Part shown: positions 6,929 to 9,674 of the stretch, one piece after another
How positions within the stretch are numbered: the stretch's first letter is position 1
Layout: each line of letters starts with the position of its first letter
DNA from: Candidatus Zipacnadia bacterium
GTDB taxonomy: Bacteria > Armatimonadota > UBA5377 > JALGUK01
NCBI GenBank assembly: GCA_029820875.1
Contig: JALGUK010000344.1
Coordinates: 1-9,674 of the forward strand
Length of the DNA stretch: 9,674 nt
Direction of reading: 5' to 3'
Position numbers and translations under genes: made by a program
The notes under the pieces: model-generated
What the model was told of the DNA's origin: nothing
The model's input: only the letters and a program-made list of their open reading frames with translations
Databases searched by the model: none

Positions 6929-8176
6929 TCAGCGCTCCAGTAGTACATTCTGCTCGTAGGCTTGTATGCTCGGCAGCCAGCCTATGCCTGTGGGCACGTC
7001 GGCCTGCAGGCACGCCCAATCCCATACCGCGCCGAAGGGCAGCTCCGGGCGGAGTTCGTCCCACGGCTCAAGCAGCGCGTAAAGGAGCGCCTTGCGCAGC
7101 GCCCTTGCGCCTATCACCCATGCACCCACGCGGTTGATACTCGCATCGAAGAAATCGAGCGCCCAGTAAATCTTCCGCAAGGCCTTCCCCCGCACGGCCT
7201 CGTCGCAGAGCGCCTTAAGCTCGTCGGTGAACCGCGCCACGTGGTCGCTGTCCCACCGGATGCCGCGGCTGACATGAACCAGGAGCCGGCCGGTGAAGGG
7301 CAATGTCGCCGAGAGCTTGTCCGCCACGCTCTCGGTGGGATGGAAGTGGCCCATGTCGTAGCAGGGAATCACCCCGCGCGAGATCGCATAGGCAAGATAG
7401 AACTCGTGGGACCCGACAGTGTAGTCCTCCACCCCGATTCCAAACAGCTTCGACTCCACCGTGTCCACAACGCCCCGCATTTTCGCCTCCAGCACCTGGT
7501 CGAGCGACTTTATCAGCCGCCCTCTGGGGCCCCAGCGGTCGGCGGTGCTGTCCTTGCGGCCGTCGGGAATCCAGATGTTGCACACAACCGGCCCAAGCTC
7601 CCTGGCCATCGCCGCGGCTACCCTGCGGGAGGCTATGCAGTGTGCTATCCAGAAGTCGCGCACGCGCTTGGTTTCGCTTGAGAGGGTAAGCCCGTCCTTG
7701 ACCATCGGATGTGCGAACAAAGTGGGGTTGAAGTCCAGGCCCAAGCCGCGGTCCTTCGCCCAATCAATCCAGCGGCGGAAGTGCTTCGGCTCGAGGGCGT
7801 CCCGGTCCACCGCCTTTCCCTCGGTTTCGGCGTAAGAGGCATGCAGGTTGAACCGAAGCGCACCCGGGATTAGATCGGCGGCCTGTTCGAAGTCACTGCG
7901 GATTTCGTCGCCAGTGCGGGCCGCGCCCGGGTAGTTGCCGGTGGCCTGAATGCCCCCGGAATCAAGCGCTTGCTCATGCACCTCGAGGCCCTTGACGTCA
8001 TCGGCCTGCCAGCAGTGGACGGAAATCGGGATGTCGAGTGCCTCGCGCACTGCGGTGTCGGTGTCCACGCCGAGTGCGGCGAAGCGGTCCTTCGCGGTGG
8101 TGTAAGCGGCTTGGACGACGCGGTCAGGAAGCGGCTTTGCGGCTGCATCGAGTGTCGTGTCCGACTTGCGCATCAT
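6929..8176 (-). CDS. rhaA: L-rhamnose isomerase
   Basis: Converts L-rhamnose to L-rhamnulose, the first step of the phosphorylating rhamnose pathway, in the cytoplasm with divalent metals. The 415 residues match the family's usual length (about 419 in E. coli) and show its signatures in order: SVHCWQADDVKG (52-63), SGGIQATGNYPGAAR (73-87), LDFNPTLFAHP (147-157), HCIASRRVAA (179-188), WIPDGRKD (202-209), ESKLFGIGVEDYTVGSHEF (241-259), GHFHPTES (276-283), HVSRGIRWDSDH (301-312), LDFFDASINRVGAWVIG (340-356) and LPFGAVWD (379-386). Residues corresponding to the known metal ligands are all present: E241, D274, H277, H301, D309, D311 and D341. AAGGAGGT sits 5 nt before the first ATG; a second ATG follows at once. 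The gene is intact, 59 nt after dinB and 67 nt before the sulfatase. No rhamnulokinase, aldolase, transporter or regulator is visible nearby. Confidence 0.97.
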   Translation of the reverse strand: MMRKSDTTLDAAAKPLPDRVVQAAYTTAKDRFAALGVDTDTAVREALDIPISVHCWQADDVKGLEVHEQALDSGGIQATGNYPGAARTGDEIRSDFEQAADLIPGALRFNLHASYAETEGKAVDRDALEPKHFRRWIDWAKDRGLGLDFNPTLFAHPMVKDGLTLSSETKRVRDFWIAHCIASRRVAAAMARELGPVVCNIWIPDGRKDSTADRWGPRGRLIKSLDQVLEAKMRGVVDTVESKLFGIGVEDYTVGSHEFYLAYAISRGVIPCYDMGHFHPTESVADKLSATLPFTGRLLVHVSRGIRWDSDHVARFTDELKALCDEAVRGKALRKIYWALDFFDASINRVGAWVIGARALRKALLYALLEPWDELRPELPFGAVWDWACLQADVPTGIGWLPSIQAYEQNVLLER

Positions 8177-8181
8177 GCGGT

Positions 8182-8189
8182 ACCTCCTT
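8182..8189 (-). promoter_or_regulatory. Shine-Dalgarno of rhaA
   Basis: AAGGAGGT on the minus strand ends 5 nt before the ATG at 8176 and 8 nt before the second ATG at 8173, so either could be used. The full anti-SD match suggests efficient translation. Confidence 0.75.
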
Positions 8190-8235
8190 ATAATGCCGGA
8201 AAGCGGGCTGGTGGGAATGCCCAGGCATCATCTTC

Positions 8236-9399
8236 TCATTCTCCCTTCCCCAGCAGTCTCCCTCTGCGGATGGCGTCTCGCCCGAAGCGGCTCCGGACGT
8301 CGTCCAGAGCCTCGCTCACACGGTTCTGTTTCCGTTCCGATTCATCGAACAGGCTGAGCTGCCTCAGGTGCGTTAGGTTGGTCACGCCGACCCCGAGCAG
8401 GCGCACCTTCTGCCCGCGCCGCATGTGCCGGTCGAGCAAATCCGCCGCGGCATTGAAGATGACGGTGTCAGCGTTGGTGGGGTTTGGGAGGGTCTCCTCA
8501 CGCGTGATGGTCTCAAAGCTCTCGAAGCGGAGTTTCAACTTGATGGTTCGAGCGACGAGTTGTTGCTTCCGCAGCCTGTAACCGACGTCCTCACTGAGCT
8601 GGAGTAAGGTGGCGTGCAGAACCTGCCGGTCCGCCACATCCTGTGGGAACGTCGTCTCGTTGCTTATCGACTTCGGGTCGCCCGCCGCTGCTTCGACGGG
8701 GCGGTCGTCAATACCGTGGGAGAGGCGATAAAGATGCTCGCCGACGGCACCGAGACGCTGTCGTAGGAGCTCCGCGGGAAGGTCCGCCAAGTCGCCTATG
8801 GTCCGGACGCCGAGGCGAATCAGCTTCTCCTCGGTCTTCTTGCCCACTCCCCAGAGCCTTCCGATGGGCAACGGTCGCAAGAACTGTTCGACTGCGTCCT
8901 CGGGCACTATCACGAAGCCGTCGGGCTTCTCCAGGTCGGATGCGAGCTTCGCCAGGAACTTGTTGGGCGCGATTCCAACAGATGCCGTCAGCTCAAGCTC
9001 TTCGCGGATATCCCGCTTGATTGCCCGGCCAATCTTCTCGGCGGACCCGAAGATGCCCTCGCTGCCGGTGACGTCCAGGAACGCCTCGTCAACCGATACC
9101 GGCTCCACGAGCGGCGTGTAACGGCGCAGGATTGACATCACCTGCGCAGAAACCTCGCGGTACTTCCGCCCGTTCACCGGTACGAAGATTCCGTGGGGAC
9201 AAAGCTTGCGCGCCGTTACGGTCGGCATGGCCGAATGGACGCCGTATTCGCGCGCTTCGTAGGAGGCGGTTGAAACCACGCCTCGACTTTCCGCAGAGCC
9301 GGCGACTATCACAGGTTTGCCGCGCAGCGAAGGGTCATCGCGCTGCTCGACGGCGGCGAAGAACGCGTCCATGTCCACGTGGATAATCCTGCGGGCCAT
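8236..9399 (-). CDS. dinB: DNA polymerase IV (Y-family translesion polymerase)
   Basis: An error-prone polymerase that extends past lesions and misaligned primers. The 387-residue protein shows all Y-family blocks: HVDMDAFFAAVEQ (D9 metal ligand, F14 steric gate), KPVIVAG, the finger segment VVSTASYEAREYGVHSAMP, the catalytic SVDEAFLDVTG (D104, E105), SVGIAPNKFLAKLASDLEKPDG, an HhH-like thumb (RLWGVGKKTEEKLIRLGVRTIGDL) and a little-finger domain with KLRFESFETITRE. QLSLF at 347-351 matches the beta-clamp-binding pentapeptide. Length and frame are normal and the gene looks functional. GAGGAG lies 8 nt before the ATG but is paired inside a hairpin (9408-9425). It sits 59 nt ahead of rhaA in the same direction, an unexpected neighbour for sugar genes; shared transcription is possible but no promoter is evident in the gap. 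Confidence 0.96.
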   Translation of the reverse strand: MARRIIHVDMDAFFAAVEQRDDPSLRGKPVIVAGSAESRGVVSTASYEAREYGVHSAMPTVTARKLCPHGIFVPVNGRKYREVSAQVMSILRRYTPLVEPVSVDEAFLDVTGSEGIFGSAEKIGRAIKRDIREELELTASVGIAPNKFLAKLASDLEKPDGFVIVPEDAVEQFLRPLPIGRLWGVGKKTEEKLIRLGVRTIGDLADLPAELLRQRLGAVGEHLYRLSHGIDDRPVEAAAGDPKSISNETTFPQDVADRQVLHATLLQLSEDVGYRLRKQQLVARTIKLKLRFESFETITREETLPNPTNADTVIFNAAADLLDRHMRRGQKVRLLGVGVTNLTHLRQLSLFDESERKQNRVSEALDDVRSRFGRDAIRRGRLLGKGE

Positions 9400-9407
9400 G
9401 TCCCCGT

Positions 9408-9431
9408 CTCCTCTTCGATGAGGAGTTTTTT
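9408..9431. promoter_or_regulatory. Stem-loop covering the dinB ribosome binding site; on the plus strand it looks like an intrinsic terminator
   Basis: CTCCTC (9408-9413) pairs perfectly with GAGGAG (9420-9425) across a six-base loop. On the minus strand the GAGGAG half is the probable Shine-Dalgarno of dinB, 8 nt before its ATG, so the stem would hide it in the mRNA. On the plus strand the stem is followed directly by six T residues (9426-9431), the layout of a rho-independent terminator, though no plus-strand gene precedes it here. The stem is short (6 bp), so either role is tentative. Confidence 0.45.
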
Positions 9432-9458
9432 CGCGGCATTGGGCGTTGACGCCTGCAG

Positions 9459-9674
9459 TCAGCCTCCTGCAAGGTCCAGCAGCATCTCGTCCATCTCACG
9501 GCGCACCCGGTCTATGTCGCGAACCCGCTTTGCGCTAAGCGCCCGGTCTGCAAACCTCTGGATTGTCTCCTCGGGAACGCCCAGGCGCCGAAGCTCCGAG
9601 ATGCGCTTGTGCTCTTGAATCCCCTGCCGAAGTGCCTCCAGCCCGCGGCCCGGGATTGTGCCGTAGATGCAGCC
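9459..9674 (-). CDS. C-terminal 71 residues of an unidentified protein (partial)
   Basis: An open minus-strand frame enters from the right edge and stops at TGA (9459-9461), 59 nt before dinB. The visible piece is mostly charged helix: YGTIPGRGLEALRQGIQEHK, then RISELRRLGVPEETIQRF, then a run with RVRDIDRVRREMDEMLLDLAGG. The segment GLEALRQGIQEHKRISELRRL recalls the (W/L)EALREGI-x-D closing helix of DUF4091/GH123-type glycoside hydrolases, which would suit the sugar-related context, but the stretch is too short for a secure call. The alternative is an unrelated protein with a helical tail. It is the first of the same-strand array and may be co-transcribed with dinB. Confidence 0.55.
   Translation of the reverse strand, partial: GCIYGTIPGRGLEALRQGIQEHKRISELRRLGVPEETIQRFADRALSAKRVRDIDRVRREMDEMLLDLAGG

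Noticed and set aside
6862..6948. 29-residue N-terminal extension of the sulfatase from an upstream ATG
   Set aside because: It would overlap rhaA and precede the first strand of the sulfatase fold with sequence unlike the family; GTG at 6861 is preferred.
1..9674. CRISPR array, tRNA, insertion sequence or attachment site
   Set aside because: No regularly spaced repeats, no cloverleaf-like segment, no transposase and no terminal inverted repeats were seen; the only direct repeats noticed are the two tandem duplications.

Overview
The window is a GC-rich bacterial segment, probably from a metagenome-type environmental lineage. The Planctomycetota/Armatimonadota range is my guess, based on the style of secreted beta-propeller and TIM-barrel enzymes and the Thr-type sulfatase homologue; there is no rRNA or other marker to confirm it. 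Shine-Dalgarno motifs of the AAGGAGG type are clear, and GTG starts are used. Apart from two short genes at the left edge, everything is on the minus strand. Genes are closely spaced (26-76 nt gaps) and no stretch over 300 nt lacks a gene.

Left edge, plus strand: the last 39 codons of an unidentified gene, then after 4 nt a 73-residue stand-alone NIL-domain protein. These converge with the minus-strand array, which in transcription order (right to left) is: the C-terminal end of an unidentified protein (9674-9459); dinB, DNA polymerase IV (9399-8236); rhaA, L-rhamnose isomerase (8176-6929); a sulfatase-superfamily gene (6861-5429); a very large secreted double beta-propeller protein (5367-2453); a secreted TIM-barrel protein with a beta-rich C-terminal region (2376-614); and a 68-residue zinc-ribbon-like protein (587-381).

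The most striking feature is that three consecutive genes, sulfatase, double propeller and TIM barrel, are all frame-broken as written, while rhaA, dinB and the two small complete genes are intact. Two breaks are perfect short tandem duplications whose lengths are not multiples of three: 17 bp x2 at 6699-6732 and 25 bp x2 at 4249-4298. The third is an extra base lying in a strong hairpin (4671-4695). The fourth is a missing base near 1585-1593. Removing one copy of each duplication and correcting the single bases gives uninterrupted proteins of 471, 962 and 587 residues. Either the glycan-processing part of the locus is decaying or length-switchable, or the assembly carries local errors; reads spanning the sites would decide.

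Functionally, L-rhamnose isomerase beside a sulfatase homologue and two exported sugar-hydrolase-like proteins suggests use of a rhamnose-containing, possibly sulfated, glycan. The two exported proteins would act outside the cytoplasm; the isomerase and apparently the sulfatase homologue lack signal peptides and would act inside. No rhamnulokinase, aldolase, transporter or regulator is in the window, so the pathway assignment is inference. The sulfatase homologue is unusual in having Thr where classical sulfatases have the Cys/Ser that becomes formylglycine.
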